Below, one piece after another: positions 49,230 through 58,721 of a stretch of DNA of 64,000 nucleotides. The translations under genes were made by a program, and so were the position numbers. The notes under the pieces were generated by a model. That model was not told the origin of the DNA. It did not search any database and worked only from the letters and a program-made list of their open reading frames with translations. The stretch is from a virus, in the IMG/VR virus record IMGVR_UViG_3300021093_003900, positions 1 to 64,000 of that record; one strand, written 5' to 3'. Position 1 is the first letter of the stretch; every line of letters begins with the position of its first letter.

Positions 49230-50044
49230 TAACCCATTTGTAGTTCAAATTTTATGTTCCTGTCATCTTTAAAGTAAAACTCTTTCTTTGCACAAGCGAT
49301 CCAAAATTTAATTTCATCTTCTGTCATTAGAGAGGATCCATTTTTGTAGTTCCAGAAAATAGAACCTTCTCTCATCGTTGTGTGTTTGTAGCCAATTCTG
49401 GGAATTGTCATTATTTTGGCTGTGTTATATGTCATCCTCAACAATAACTCATAAACAAATGTCAATTTCATAGATGCTTTGAACCCTCCGTACTCTAGAA
49501 TACTTGATTTTTTAACCACACAACCAGACGTTTGAAAATTTTGGTATTGTAATAAAGTTTCATTTGATAAATACCCAATTTCTTGGGAGAAGTTTGCGGC
49601 AAAAGTTGCTTCATTTGTGAAACCAAGAAATACACCCTTATCATCAACATCAACTACGATTGGTAAAAACACATCTACCTCAGGGTAAAAATTAATATAT
49701 TTCTGAACGTTTCTGAACCATACATTAGAATATTCATCATCGAATTCAAAAAAACTTACATAAGTTGATTGTGCATTTTCAACGCCATGATTGAGTTGAG
49801 ATTGAAAATTTGGTTCCTTAGTGTACGGTAACAATTTAACATTCAAATTTTCAAAATTGTAGTTTTTTAATTTTTCGACTAAAGTTTCTTCTTCAGTATG
49901 AACAATAATTACTTCATTGAGGGATATGTCTTGAATTTGGAGGGATTTGATCGCCTTATCAAAGTATTCATCAAAATCTCTAACTAATCCTGATTTTATC
50001 GGTAATATTATAGTTATGTCTAAACTTTCCATTTTAGTTTTCAT
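49229..50044 (-). CDS. GT2-like glycosyltransferase, 271 aa
   Basis: GT-A features: ITIILPIKSGLV, SLQIQDISLNEVIIVHTEEE, and an acidic FFEFDDEYSN in the DxD position, followed by SGCVVKKSSILEYGGFK as in the GT2 acceptor part. It is in the long sugar operon. Two starts are possible: 50044 (overlapping the neighbour by 11 bases) or MESLDIT at 50032, one base after its stop. Confidence 0.78.
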   Translation of the reverse strand: MKTKMESLDITIILPIKSGLVRDFDEYFDKAIKSLQIQDISLNEVIIVHTEEETLVEKLKNYNFENLNVKLLPYTKEPNFQSQLNHGVENAQSTYVSFFEFDDEYSNVWFRNVQKYINFYPEVDVFLPIVVDVDDKGVFLGFTNEATFAANFSQEIGYLSNETLLQYQNFQTSGCVVKKSSILEYGGFKASMKLTFVYELLLRMTYNTAKIMTIPRIGYKHTTMREGSIFWNYKNGSSLMTEDEIKFWIACAKKEFYFKDDRNIKFELQMG

Positions 50045-51089
50045 TTAATTGGTTTAATTGTTGAAAGAAAAATTCCTTTCTTTTAAGTTGAAATTCGTTG
50101 AAAATTTTACTTACTTCAGTATCAAAACTTTCAGTCATTCTATAATTGTTAGCGGTAACTTCACCTTCACTGTATAATGTAGTAAGTACGCTATCTTCTA
50201 ACCATGTTTGAGCAAAGTCTGCAATCACATCAACAATTTGTAATGTATTTTCTACCCAGACACCATTTTTTTCATTCATCCACTCAGGTTTTAAATTTGG
50301 AATTTTACCAATTACAGGTATACCAGACGCCATACACTCAATAGGAAAAGTACCAAATGATGATGTTGGATCCAACCAAACACCTAAGAAAGCATCTTTC
50401 ATTGCATTTGAAAATTCTTCTTCACTCAATCCTCTGAGATCTCTGAAAGTAAAAAACCTAAATTGTGGATATTTGAGGTAAAAACTTTTGATTAAATTGA
50501 GACCATCACGTTGTTCTCTAGAGTGAACTAATATGATCGGTTTTGGTGGATGTGTTTGTTTAACAAAACAGTCTGAAATTGTTGGTTTTAGAATATCAAA
50601 AGATATATTTCTCATAATTTTGGAAATCTCATCTTTTTGTGTTTCTGAAGTCGCAATACATTTATAAAAACCGTATTGTTGCCAAGCAGCTCCAGGTGTC
50701 AATGTTTCTAGAACATGGTCATATGCTTGACAGAGTACAATTTTACCACAAGGTAAATTTTTTACTTGTTCCATAACAAATCCAAAAATTTCAGGTATAA
50801 CTAAAATATCTTCAGGAGCAATTTGTAAATTTGTACCTTCAATAACTTGAAACTCAAGACCTTCATATTTTTTGAATGACCAACTATCGATCGGTGTGTA
50901 ATCAGATTTTTCATACAACATAACTACCTTATAACCCTCTTTGGTTAGAGAATTGGCAATGTCGTAAATGAATCTGATGGATGCCTTAGCATTTCCTTTT
51001 GTGTCTTGGACAAAAAAATATATTTTGTTCGACTTGGTGTCTATATTGTAAAGAGACCTTTGTAGATTTTGTTTTAAATCTTCACTCAT
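50034..51089 (-). CDS. GT-B (GT4-like) glycosyltransferase, 351 aa
   Basis: The N-terminal Rossmann half has RFIYDIANSLTKEGYKVVML, the C-terminal half ISDCFVKQTHPPKPIILVHS, then AMKDAFLGVWLDPTSSFGTF and IECMASGIPVIGK, which match the nucleotide-sugar binding region of GT4 enzymes (SFG...E...G.P). It transfers sugar from an NDP donor in the cytoplasm. The gene overlaps its downstream neighbour. Confidence 0.8.
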   Translation of the reverse strand: MSEDLKQNLQRSLYNIDTKSNKIYFFVQDTKGNAKASIRFIYDIANSLTKEGYKVVMLYEKSDYTPIDSWSFKKYEGLEFQVIEGTNLQIAPEDILVIPEIFGFVMEQVKNLPCGKIVLCQAYDHVLETLTPGAAWQQYGFYKCIATSETQKDEISKIMRNISFDILKPTISDCFVKQTHPPKPIILVHSREQRDGLNLIKSFYLKYPQFRFFTFRDLRGLSEEEFSNAMKDAFLGVWLDPTSSFGTFPIECMASGIPVIGKIPNLKPEWMNEKNGVWVENTLQIVDVIADFAQTWLEDSVLTTLYSEGEVTANNYRMTESFDTEVSKIFNEFQLKRKEFFFQQLNQLNEN

Positions 51090-51091
51090 TT

Positions 51092-51358
51092 TTAAAGTTT
51101 TTGTATAAATTTATTGAATAACATTGTATTCCAAGCTAATCGAAATGAAACACTCAAATCTTGTGATTTACTGACCATTTTTTCATCGATTGGTTGCATT
51201 TCAGAAAAAACAACTTCAGTTAATGTTTTTATAACTTCGTATTTTATGACAGAAATATGTTGACTTTCACCAGTTCCTGAAAACTCAGGGCGATCGACGA
51301 AAGAATCAATCGCATTGATGTTCAAATAGTATTTTTCACCTAAAACGTCTAACATCAT
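51092..51358 (-). CDS. Small hypothetical protein, 88 aa
   Basis: Contains LGEKYYLNINAIDSFVDRPE and a helical C-terminal half (DLSVSFRLAWNTMLFNKFIQ). No family is recognised. It is coupled on both sides (ATGA with the HAD-like gene, two bases before the GT4 gene), so it probably belongs to the sugar operon. Confidence 0.62.
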   Translation of the reverse strand: MMLDVLGEKYYLNINAIDSFVDRPEFSGTGESQHISVIKYEVIKTLTEVVFSEMQPIDEKMVSKSQDLSVSFRLAWNTMLFNKFIQKL

Positions 51359-51951
51359 ATTAAATTTTTAATGTAATCATTTAATTCACCGATAGAATTT
51401 ATAGTAATATTGGTTTTTATTTCCGAATTATATGGTTTTTCGAATTTAATTAAAGTTTTATTTTTATTAATTTGTAATAATTCAGGTTCTGCCGTAACTA
51501 AAATATCAAATTCTTTCCAGATTTTTCTTTTATTCTTATGGTTGTAAAAAATTATTTTTTCAATTTCACATCCGAACTTGGATATAAAAAACAGAGTTGC
51601 TGGTTTACTTTTACCAACCTGTTTGGAAATTAATAAAAACTCAACTTTACCAAAATACTCCCTGTAAATTTCGTTTAAAATATGGAACGTACTCATCTCT
51701 GTCGATGGCGCATGTCCAAAAATTTGCATAGCGAATTCGTTATACATAAAGTTGTAATACTCTTCATCATTCTTAAAATTGAAATGATTTTTATAGTTAG
51801 ATGTATTGTATGGTTTATAGATTTCAAATTTAAAATCTTTGTCAACCAATTCTAATTCATCGATAAAGAATTTTTGATAGATCTGTTCTATTTTTTCGAA
51901 AGTGTCCCTCAGAACACCTTCAATATCAATTGCTATTCGAAATTTTGGCAT
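51355..51951 (-). CDS. HAD-like phosphatase-type protein, 198 aa
   Basis: Start set at MPKFRIAIDIEGVLRDTF (51951), which overlaps the epimerase gene by 26 bases. RIAIDIEGVLRDTF fits motif I of HAD hydrolases (DxDGVL with Glu for the second Asp), and VEFLLISKQVGKSKPATLFF gives motif II/III-like Ser and Lys. A C-terminal EFDILVTAEPELL may hold motif IV. The second Asp being replaced makes activity uncertain. It may act on sugar phosphates in this operon. Confidence 0.65.
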   Translation of the reverse strand: MPKFRIAIDIEGVLRDTFEKIEQIYQKFFIDELELVDKDFKFEIYKPYNTSNYKNHFNFKNDEEYYNFMYNEFAMQIFGHAPSTEMSTFHILNEIYREYFGKVEFLLISKQVGKSKPATLFFISKFGCEIEKIIFYNHKNKRKIWKEFDILVTAEPELLQINKNKTLIKFEKPYNSEIKTNITINSIGELNDYIKNLI

Positions 51952-53062
51952 ATGTTTTTTTTTGTTGAACCATTTTGTTAATCCATTCGTATGTTTTTTC
52001 AATACCTTCTTTGAGTGGCATTGTACTTTCCCACCCAACTTTTTCTTTGTATAATTTATTATCGGAGTTTCTACCTCTGACCCCAGTTGGGCATTTAAAT
52101 CCGTATTTTTTTATAAACTCATCGCCATCAATATTAGTAATTTTGATATTCTTACCTGATATATTGATTGCAAGTTGTGCCAATTCATTAATTGAAACCA
52201 TTTCTTCTGACCCAATGTTCACTGGCCCTGTGAAATCGCTTTCCATTAATCTTAAAACCGCCTCAACACATTCCTCAACATACATAAATGATCGTGTTTG
52301 CTTACCATCACCCCAAACTTCAATTTCATAATCAGGTCTTGATTGTTCTTCGATTTTGATTGCATCATCGATTTCTGCGACTTTTCTACACATTGCTGCT
52401 GGTGATTTTTCTTTACCACCAATCCAAGTACCTTGTGGGCCAAAAATATTATGAAATCTTGCAATTCTAACATTAAGACCATAGTTTCGAGAAAATGCTA
52501 GATATAAACGTTCAGAAAAAAGTTTTTCCCAACCATACTCCGAATCTGGATTCGCTGGATATGCCGATGATTCTTCACAGTTTGGATTATCTGGATCTAG
52601 TTGATTATGTTCAGGATACATACAAGCCGAAGAAGAGTAAAATACTTTACCTACTTTTGTTTTGACAGCTTCATGAGCAACATTAAGATTTATTGTTGCT
52701 GAGTTATGCATTACATCCGCATCGTGATTACCTGTAAAAATGTATCCAGCACCACCCATATCTGCAGCAAGTTGGTAGACCTCATCAAAACCTTGGGTTT
52801 TCAGGAAAGGTTGTTTGAGATATTTGAATGGTTGTGGGTACCCACTATTGTTGACTTCTAATCTCATTATCGCTTCCACGTTATGAGAATCTCTTAAATC
52901 ATAGGTGAGAAATTCATCACATATTTCATTTTCAGGGAAGTATTCGTGTCGTTTTAAATCAACTACTCGTACATAATGTCCTTCGGACTTTAATCTTTTT
53001 GCTAGATGTCCTCCAATGAAACCTCCTCCACCGAGAACTAAAATATTTTTAAATTGTTTCAT
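51926..53062 (-). CDS. GDP-mannose 3,5-epimerase-like SDR enzyme, 378 aa
   Basis: Extended SDR: NAD-binding LVLGGGGFIGGHLAKRL, AADMGGAGYIFTGNHD with the GME-type motif, FYSSSACMYPE, then DSEYGWEKLFSERLY carrying the YxxxK pair, RFHNIFGPQGTW and REKSPAA-like GGKEKSPAAMCRK. These are close to GDP-mannose 3,5-epimerases, which make GDP-L-galactose or gulose. With the GDP-mannose dehydratase-like gene at 56222 it indicates GDP-sugar supply. Confidence 0.9.
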   Translation of the reverse strand: MKQFKNILVLGGGGFIGGHLAKRLKSEGHYVRVVDLKRHEYFPENEICDEFLTYDLRDSHNVEAIMRLEVNNSGYPQPFKYLKQPFLKTQGFDEVYQLAADMGGAGYIFTGNHDADVMHNSATINLNVAHEAVKTKVGKVFYSSSACMYPEHNQLDPDNPNCEESSAYPANPDSEYGWEKLFSERLYLAFSRNYGLNVRIARFHNIFGPQGTWIGGKEKSPAAMCRKVAEIDDAIKIEEQSRPDYEIEVWGDGKQTRSFMYVEECVEAVLRLMESDFTGPVNIGSEEMVSINELAQLAINISGKNIKITNIDGDEFIKKYGFKCPTGVRGRNSDNKLYKEKVGWESTMPLKEGIEKTYEWINKMVQQKKTYAKISNSN

Positions 53063-53066
53063 AATA

Positions 53067-53639
53067 TTATTTAATATAAATAACTAATCTATCGGTTGGA
53101 TCTAGAACACTAGGCATTAACCAATAATCAATAATTTTTTTATTTTCAAATGTTCCTAATATTTTATCAATTGTCAGGGTTATTAGTGAATCATCTATTT
53201 GAACACTATGTCCCACACCAAATAATCGTACATCATCAATCAAAACCAACCCCAAATCACCAGTAAAATGTTTGTCAATAATACTACACTCTTGTAAAAC
53301 TGGAAAATCTATCTTACCTACCGAGGTACCAGGGCCAGAGTTGTGACCATCCAACCAAAATAAACTATTTCTAGGTTCTAATCTAAGTATGGTGCTAAGT
53401 ATGTCTATGGTATCTCCGTACATAACAGAAGTGTTAGATACCTCTTTGAATAACGCTTCGGCTCTATTATAAAGAGGCACATCAATTTCGATTGTGTATA
53501 CTTTCTCAAAAAGACTAGAAGCTAATTTTGTGGTTTCACCCATATATGTACCAGATTCAATGAATACTGGAAAATCCTGATATGTTTTGTCTATTTTATG
53601 TAGACATGTGTCTAGTAAATTTTTTTCTAAAGCTGGCAT
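53067..53639 (-). CDS. Class I SAM methyltransferase-like protein, 190 aa
   Basis: FIESGTYMGETTKLASSLFE resembles the SAM-binding motif I, followed by VYTIEIDVPLYNRAEALF and LFWLDGHNSGPGTSVG. The WLDGHxSG signature is known in TylF/MacO- and FkbM-related methyltransferases in phages and sugar clusters. The substrate is probably a glycan or sugar. An 87-base gap upstream holds only AT-rich sequence and a small hairpin. Confidence 0.72.
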   Translation of the reverse strand: MPALEKNLLDTCLHKIDKTYQDFPVFIESGTYMGETTKLASSLFEKVYTIEIDVPLYNRAEALFKEVSNTSVMYGDTIDILSTILRLEPRNSLFWLDGHNSGPGTSVGKIDFPVLQECSIIDKHFTGDLGLVLIDDVRLFGVGHSVQIDDSLITLTIDKILGTFENKKIIDYWLMPSVLDPTDRLVIYIK

Positions 53640-53726
53640 AAATTCGCGGTTTAATTAATTTTTATATTTTTAAAAAAAAATAAAAATATTCGAAACAAAG
53701 TAAATATGTTATTGAATCTTATCGAT

Positions 53727-54662
53727 TCAATTGAAGTATGTTCGGTACTCTTTGAAATACAAATTTGTATTTTCAGGTAAATGATCAGTAAAATTGTGTA
53801 TATTATCAATAAACTTTAAAGTATTTCGATAACCAATTATTTCGTTCTCTAAGTTACGAATAAGATCTTGAGGATTTCTTTCTTGATAGACTGAAGCTGA
53901 AGTAAAAATAACAGAGTTGGGATGATAAAATTGTTGAATGTATGCACCCCAAATGTCATCCATTCTTCCGACAAATGGTAAAACTGAATAATTTTTCAAT
54001 ACACTTCTGTGCAGAAAAGTATTTTGTGAATTATATGGTGTCATTTGGTGTGTTGTGAATGGGTCAAATTTTTCAAATTTTACAATTGGTTTTTTACTCA
54101 ATCTACAGATCGCATCAATATCTGGATCACCATCCCAAAATTCAGCTTGTACTAAGGGTACAATTTCAATCTTTCCTTTATATTCAATATCGTTTTTGAC
54201 TTTCAAGTATTCAATAGGAAATCCTCTGTGCCACAAATCATTGTGACTAGTGATAGACAATGGATCAAAGTACGAACAATTAATGTTTTCATAGAGATCG
54301 ACAATAACCTTTTGTCCAACATAAATTTGATCACCCCAAAAATCGTAAGGGATATTATCATCATCTACTGTTGCAACTATCTCAGCTTGATTGAGGTAAG
54401 CGTAAATAAAACCGATATTTCTTCTTTGTATAGTATTCCAACCAATTACGTTAGATATTTTTGGAAATAATGTGTCTTGTTGTTCGGGGGAAAGATAAAC
54501 TACATTTTTGTAGTTTTTTTCTAGTTTTCTATATTCATTATGTGGTGTTTTTTTATCACCAACTATTATAAACTGAAAACCTTTTTTGTCAGCAATCTCA
54601 CAAAATTTTAGTGTTGCTTTAGTCGGACTATTAATCGTTGTGGTAACTATAAACTTTATCAT
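53727..54662 (-). CDS. DUF288/STELLO-type glycosyltransferase-like protein, 311 aa
   Basis: Start set at MIKFIVTTTINSPTKATLKF (54662), an ATGA overlap with its upstream neighbour. WNTIQRRNIGFIYAYLNQAE followed by TVDDDNIPYDFWGD is the pattern of the DUF288/STELLO and UDP-arabinose mutase-like group with a DDD metal motif. The rest resembles GT-A folds. It is likely to transfer or interconvert a sugar in this cassette. Confidence 0.75.
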   Translation of the reverse strand: MIKFIVTTTINSPTKATLKFCEIADKKGFQFIIVGDKKTPHNEYRKLEKNYKNVVYLSPEQQDTLFPKISNVIGWNTIQRRNIGFIYAYLNQAEIVATVDDDNIPYDFWGDQIYVGQKVIVDLYENINCSYFDPLSITSHNDLWHRGFPIEYLKVKNDIEYKGKIEIVPLVQAEFWDGDPDIDAICRLSKKPIVKFEKFDPFTTHQMTPYNSQNTFLHRSVLKNYSVLPFVGRMDDIWGAYIQQFYHPNSVIFTSASVYQERNPQDLIRNLENEIIGYRNTLKFIDNIHNFTDHLPENTNLYFKEYRTYFN

Positions 54663-55381
54663 ACAAATTCTGGTGAGGGTAAACACATACCGTCAGTCCT
54701 GCGATTATGACGTTGTGTTCTTTCATTTGTTCTATGATTATGATATGTTGGATATCTTATTGCGGCTGATTTTGGTTTAAATCCTGCTTCGTAAATTTTA
54801 TTCAGAAAGCAATTTTCCCCACCTTGATTACCTAGAAAACAACCAGATTCTGCTATAAACTTTTTTGTTTTCCAAGCCCACCCACAATGGGCACATGGAA
54901 CAAACGATCGTACAGTTTCGTCATTCATAAACCAATTTTTATCTATAATTTTTTGAGTATTAAACATATTAAGACCATCATTATCTGATTGTTTATAAGC
55001 TTCTGGAGACTGACCAATACTCGGATCTCTCATAGATCGATTTGTAAAAAGTAAAAAAACATTATCGTCACATTCAAAATTCATAATTTCTTCTCCGAAT
55101 GTCGTGTCGGAATTTGTAAAAAACTTAAAATCCGTATCACTCGATACTTCATTTGTAAAATCATATAACTGTTTCATGGATATCATTCCCGTTTTATTCA
55201 AGTTATGGACACATATTTTATCAGAATCATAATCTTTAAACTTGAGATAGTCTTCGTTTTCTTGACACCAAACGTGTATAACATCAAAAAATTTCGAATT
55301 CCACTCCAAAGTATTCTTTATTTCTCTTAATCTTTCGTCACTATTATAACGAAATCCATCAATACTTAAAATTTTACGCAT
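54659..55381 (-). CDS. Putative glycosyltransferase, 240 aa
   Basis: A GT-A-like order of elements: ILSIDGFRYNSDERLREIKN, FKFFTNSDTTFGEEIMNF with a possible DxT/DxD site, and CAHCGWAWKTKKFIAESGCF, LGNQGGENCFLNKIYEAGFK like the acceptor part of GT2 proteins. It has a His-rich tail (TYHNHRTNERTQRHNRRTDG). No clear family match, so the assignment depends on the operon. Confidence 0.58.
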   Translation of the reverse strand: MRKILSIDGFRYNSDERLREIKNTLEWNSKFFDVIHVWCQENEDYLKFKDYDSDKICVHNLNKTGMISMKQLYDFTNEVSSDTDFKFFTNSDTTFGEEIMNFECDDNVFLLFTNRSMRDPSIGQSPEAYKQSDNDGLNMFNTQKIIDKNWFMNDETVRSFVPCAHCGWAWKTKKFIAESGCFLGNQGGENCFLNKIYEAGFKPKSAAIRYPTYHNHRTNERTQRHNRRTDGMCLPSPEFV

Positions 55382-55384
55382 ACA

Positions 55385-56218
55385 CTAAATTTGTTCAATA
55401 TTAAATAAATATTCTCCTTTACCCCAATTTTCCGAGTTTTCAGTTTGTTGAAAATTCTGAATATATTTATGTTTATCATTACTAATTGTAACACCACCAG
55501 AACCATCACCGTGCCCATAATGGTTCATATGGAACACTGGTAAGTCCAATTTAGAAATGACCCCACACATAGCACCTTTCTTCATTAGGTTACTATCTGC
55601 AAAATTTCTGTAAATCATAGATTCTTCAAACCCCTTCATTTTGTACCATAAATTTCTGTGTGCAAGTTGATAGTCTCCACAACAAACAACAGTAGACCAC
55701 GGATCACCCACATCTTCAGGGATCCTATTTGCGTCAGGTTTTGCAAGATAATTTTGGAAATTAGTGATTAAATAATCACCAAAATCTTTATGATTTTGTA
55801 CACTTAAAAACTCATGTGGTTCCACATCTCTTCTAGGTGCGGCATACAAGGTGTTATGATCCAAAGAAGTTAAGTTTGGTCGATCAGCAATAATATCGAT
55901 GTTTGTTGATACAATAAAATCAGAAGTTGCAAGTCTTATACCAATATTTCGGGCTAAAACCTCGACAATTTGTATATTGGATAACCCTAAACCAAAATCC
56001 TCGATCATTTGTTTAGTTACTTCTATGTGTTTAAGTCTTCCTTTTTTTGGTACTAGTGATCTTATTTCTTCAATTAGAGACCTGTTCTCTGAATTCCAAT
56101 CTACATAAATAACTTCATCGTACCTTTCAATAAAATTTATTAAACATAGAGCACTACGATGATTTAAGTGTCCACCATAGTCATCATTTCTAGAAATTAT
56201 TACAGCAGTAATCGTCAT
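55385..56218 (-). CDS. GT2-like glycosyltransferase, 277 aa
   Basis: ITAVIISRNDDYGGHLNHRS, VLARNIGIRLATSDFIVSTNIDII (split here: RNIGIRLATSDFIVSTNIDI) are GT-A elements, NxD taking the place of DxD. Later GFEESMIYRNFADSNLMKKG and FHMNHYGHGDGSGG may hold the catalytic and metal-binding residues. It lies between the SDR gene and another GT. Confidence 0.72.
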   Translation of the reverse strand: MTITAVIISRNDDYGGHLNHRSALCLINFIERYDEVIYVDWNSENRSLIEEIRSLVPKKGRLKHIEVTKQMIEDFGLGLSNIQIVEVLARNIGIRLATSDFIVSTNIDIIADRPNLTSLDHNTLYAAPRRDVEPHEFLSVQNHKDFGDYLITNFQNYLAKPDANRIPEDVGDPWSTVVCCGDYQLAHRNLWYKMKGFEESMIYRNFADSNLMKKGAMCGVISKLDLPVFHMNHYGHGDGSGGVTISNDKHKYIQNFQQTENSENWGKGEYLFNIEQI

Positions 56219-56221
56219 TTT

Positions 56222-57208
56222 TTAATTTTTTAATTTTTTTAACCAATAGTTTAATAGATCTTTCATAGTTTGTTCCAGTGTATACTCGGGTTTCCAACCT
56301 GTAATTTCAAATAACTCTGTAGAATCACCTACTTGTACCTGTATGTCTATCGGTCTGTATAATTTATCATCTATTCTTTGTTCTATCTCGTTATAAGGAA
56401 TTCCAGACGCTTCAATTAATTTATCTGTAAAATATTGCATTTTATGTACGTCAGAACCACAAACGTTAAATACCTTTCCATCCGAATCTGGTGTCATCAT
56501 AAGAAGATAATATGCATTTACACAATCTCTTACATCTATAACAACTCGTTCAGTTTTGAGATTACCGACTCTGAGTACTTTTTCTTGTAAACCTAGAACC
56601 ATTTTAGCTATTTGGAATGCGTCAGATGAAATCGAAAAATTAAAACCTCGACGAGGGCCAGTATGTGAGAACGCTCTTGTAATAAAACCTTTTATAAAAC
56701 CATTTTTGAACCTTTCCTGAAGATATAAATCTATCGCGGCCTTAGATGCTGCGTATGGATTTGAAGGAGTTAACGGATCAGTAACTTTCAATATCCCTTT
56801 ATCTTTACAAGTGTCACCATATACCTCAGATGTTGAACAAAACATTAATTTAGTTTCTGTTTTTTCTAAGACAGTGATAATATTCATACTAGCCGTAACA
56901 TTTTCTTCAAACGTTAAAATTGGATCCGCAAAACTTGTTGGTGGATGTGATTGAGCGGCCAAATGAAAGACACCATCAAAAACTTGATTAAAAAATAATT
57001 TATGAACGGAGTGGTAAACTCTAAGATCCAAATTGTGAAAAGTAATAGAGTTGTATTCTTCTAAAGTTAGTATATCAAGTAGATCTGTTTGTCTACCATT
57101 TGGACATCGTATCACTCCGTGTACTTCATGTCCTTTTGATAACAAAAGTTTTGCTAAATTTGGTCCAGCAAATCCTGTTATTCCTGTGATTAAAAATTTC
57201 TTTTTCAT
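56222..57208 (-). CDS. GDP-mannose 4,6-dehydratase / GDP-6-deoxyhexulose reductase-like SDR, 328 aa
   Basis: Start set at MKKKFLITGITGFAG (57208), an ATGA overlap with the upstream gene. It has the NAD(P) motif TGITGFAGPNLAKLLL, HLAAQSHPPTSFADP, STSEVYGD and the catalytic NPYAASKAAIDLYL. AFSHTGPRRGFNFSISSDAF resembles both GMD (PRRG.NF) and Rmd (HTGP, SDFA) enzymes, so the exact reaction is open. Either gives GDP-6-deoxy sugars on the route to GDP-fucose or GDP-rhamnose. Confidence 0.87.
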   Translation of the reverse strand: MKKKFLITGITGFAGPNLAKLLLSKGHEVHGVIRCPNGRQTDLLDILTLEEYNSITFHNLDLRVYHSVHKLFFNQVFDGVFHLAAQSHPPTSFADPILTFEENVTASMNIITVLEKTETKLMFCSTSEVYGDTCKDKGILKVTDPLTPSNPYAASKAAIDLYLQERFKNGFIKGFITRAFSHTGPRRGFNFSISSDAFQIAKMVLGLQEKVLRVGNLKTERVVIDVRDCVNAYYLLMMTPDSDGKVFNVCGSDVHKMQYFTDKLIEASGIPYNEIEQRIDDKLYRPIDIQVQVGDSTELFEITGWKPEYTLEQTMKDLLNYWLKKLKN

Positions 57209-57915
57209 TTCAGATAAATCCAATTTTGTTTGAATAAGTTAATTATATGATAAAAGTTTGGAGTTGTAAATCTTGAAGTTAAAAACATTTTATCAGCTTT
57301 CAATTTCAATTTCTCCAATATGTAATTGAATGATGTATCTACTATCGAAATTTCTTTTGCGTTTTCAAAAACTTTGGCCCAGTCAAAGGGGGTAAATTCG
57401 TCTGTAATCTCAACTTTTATAACTTTGTAAAGTTTATTGTAAGGAACTGGTTTCGATGCTGTATGAGGAGGGGTACCCCATGTGTTTGAAACAACTACAT
57501 AGTCCTCATCATCTTTCAATCCCAAAAAATTGTAGTATAGATTATTTTCTTTCTCTTTGTTTCTTTTCCAAGTGAAATGACCTTGCCAACCATTGAAATC
57601 ATGTCCAACGAAAGAATATTTCACTTCCATACATGAACCAGGTAAGTGTTGATCGGCAAAACGAATTGGATAATATTCAAACTCAGGTTCTCTTACAATC
57701 TGACTACTACTCATAAATTGCTTGTATGGAAAACTTTCACTTAGCGTGTAAAACTCTAAGTTTGGTTTGGAAATATAATCTTTAACGAATATAAGATTGT
57801 CAGCAACAGGAAATATTACTTTAAACCCCTCTTGTATTTTCAAATCAACAAACTTTTGGAGAAAAAAAATATCTCCAAGACCAGCAGGTTGGTTTATTAA
57901 ACATGTTTTAAACAC
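57205..57915 (-). CDS. GT-B-like protein, 236 aa
   Basis: INQPAGLGDIFFLQKFVDLK resembles the N-terminal glycine loop of GT9/GT11-type GT-B proteins; EISIVDTSFNYILEKLKLKA corresponds to the C-terminal surface where the nucleotide binds. It is shorter than full GT-B enzymes and could be a single-domain relative. The operon overlaps on both sides. Confidence 0.58.
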   Translation of the reverse strand: MFKTCLINQPAGLGDIFFLQKFVDLKIQEGFKVIFPVADNLIFVKDYISKPNLEFYTLSESFPYKQFMSSSQIVREPEFEYYPIRFADQHLPGSCMEVKYSFVGHDFNGWQGHFTWKRNKEKENNLYYNFLGLKDDEDYVVVSNTWGTPPHTASKPVPYNKLYKVIKVEITDEFTPFDWAKVFENAKEISIVDTSFNYILEKLKLKADKMFLTSRFTTPNFYHIINLFKQNWIYLK

Positions 57916-58717
57916 AATTTTTTATGTAATTTTCAAACAACCAATCATCTAAAATTTCATATTGGAGTGCCCTCTCAAAGTTTTCTTTTATTGAATTGAT
58001 TTTTGAATGATAAAGTTCTGGTGTTAGTAATGATAGATCTTCTAAATCATCCAAAAATATTATACCGTCGGAATTGAAATGTTGAACAATTTTTTTAGTA
58101 CCTTTAAATACTGGGATTGTTCCAGTCAAAAAACAATCTAATATTTTTTCAGTAAAATAGGTATCATACGTATTATTTTCAATTGCTATCGAAAACATGT
58201 AGTCAACTAACCCTGTTTCTTTTTTTTCAATTTCTCCGAAACCTCTACCAAACAAGTCTAATTTGTCTCTATTTTGAAGAGCAAAATTATATCTAAACCT
58301 ATGTTGTTCAGTAGCTTGTTTATCTGAAGTTATCATTGAAATCAACTTAGATTTAGTGTAAATTTTAGGTTCCTCGATATAAGACCCATAAGCTGGAGAC
58401 CATTTAAAAATAGGATCAAGTTGAACTAGTTCGTCATTGTGTGTCCAAACTTGTTCGTAGGTATTCTTAATTTTTTCGACTTCAGACTTTGCTTGTTCCG
58501 ATGTACCACCATCGTAGGATTTACTTTCGAGGATCCATAGAAACTTTTTTTTACCATCGTTAGCATCTCCGAATCCAGCCCACATACCGCCATCAATATA
58601 AACAGATATTGGATTTTCACGTGAAAAAAAATCCCATTTAATGTGTTTAGAAACTTTCCACCAAGTTGAGCAATATGCATGAGCAAAATTACCCGATAAC
58701 ATATTCAAATGTACCAT
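57908..58717 (-). CDS. GT10-like fucosyltransferase, 269 aa
   Basis: The C-terminal part has the GT10 signature: YMFSIAIENNTYDTYFTEKI, LDCFLTGTIPVFKGTKKI, DGIIFLDDLEDL. The E/Y/TEK motif binds GDP-fucose in alpha-1,3-fucosyltransferases. The N-terminal half is acceptor-binding and divergent. With the GT11-like gene it points to a fucosylated product. Confidence 0.85.
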   Translation of the reverse strand: MVHLNMLSGNFAHAYCSTWWKVSKHIKWDFFSRENPISVYIDGGMWAGFGDANDGKKKFLWILESKSYDGGTSEQAKSEVEKIKNTYEQVWTHNDELVQLDPIFKWSPAYGSYIEEPKIYTKSKLISMITSDKQATEQHRFRYNFALQNRDKLDLFGRGFGEIEKKETGLVDYMFSIAIENNTYDTYFTEKILDCFLTGTIPVFKGTKKIVQHFNSDGIIFLDDLEDLSLLTPELYHSKINSIKENFERALQYEILDDWLFENYIKNCV

Positions 58718-58721
58718 ATTA

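Noticed and set aside
53712-53730. Hairpin TTGAATC / GATTCAA as a terminator
   Set aside because: No U-run follows on either strand, and it overlaps the end of the gene that it would have to precede.
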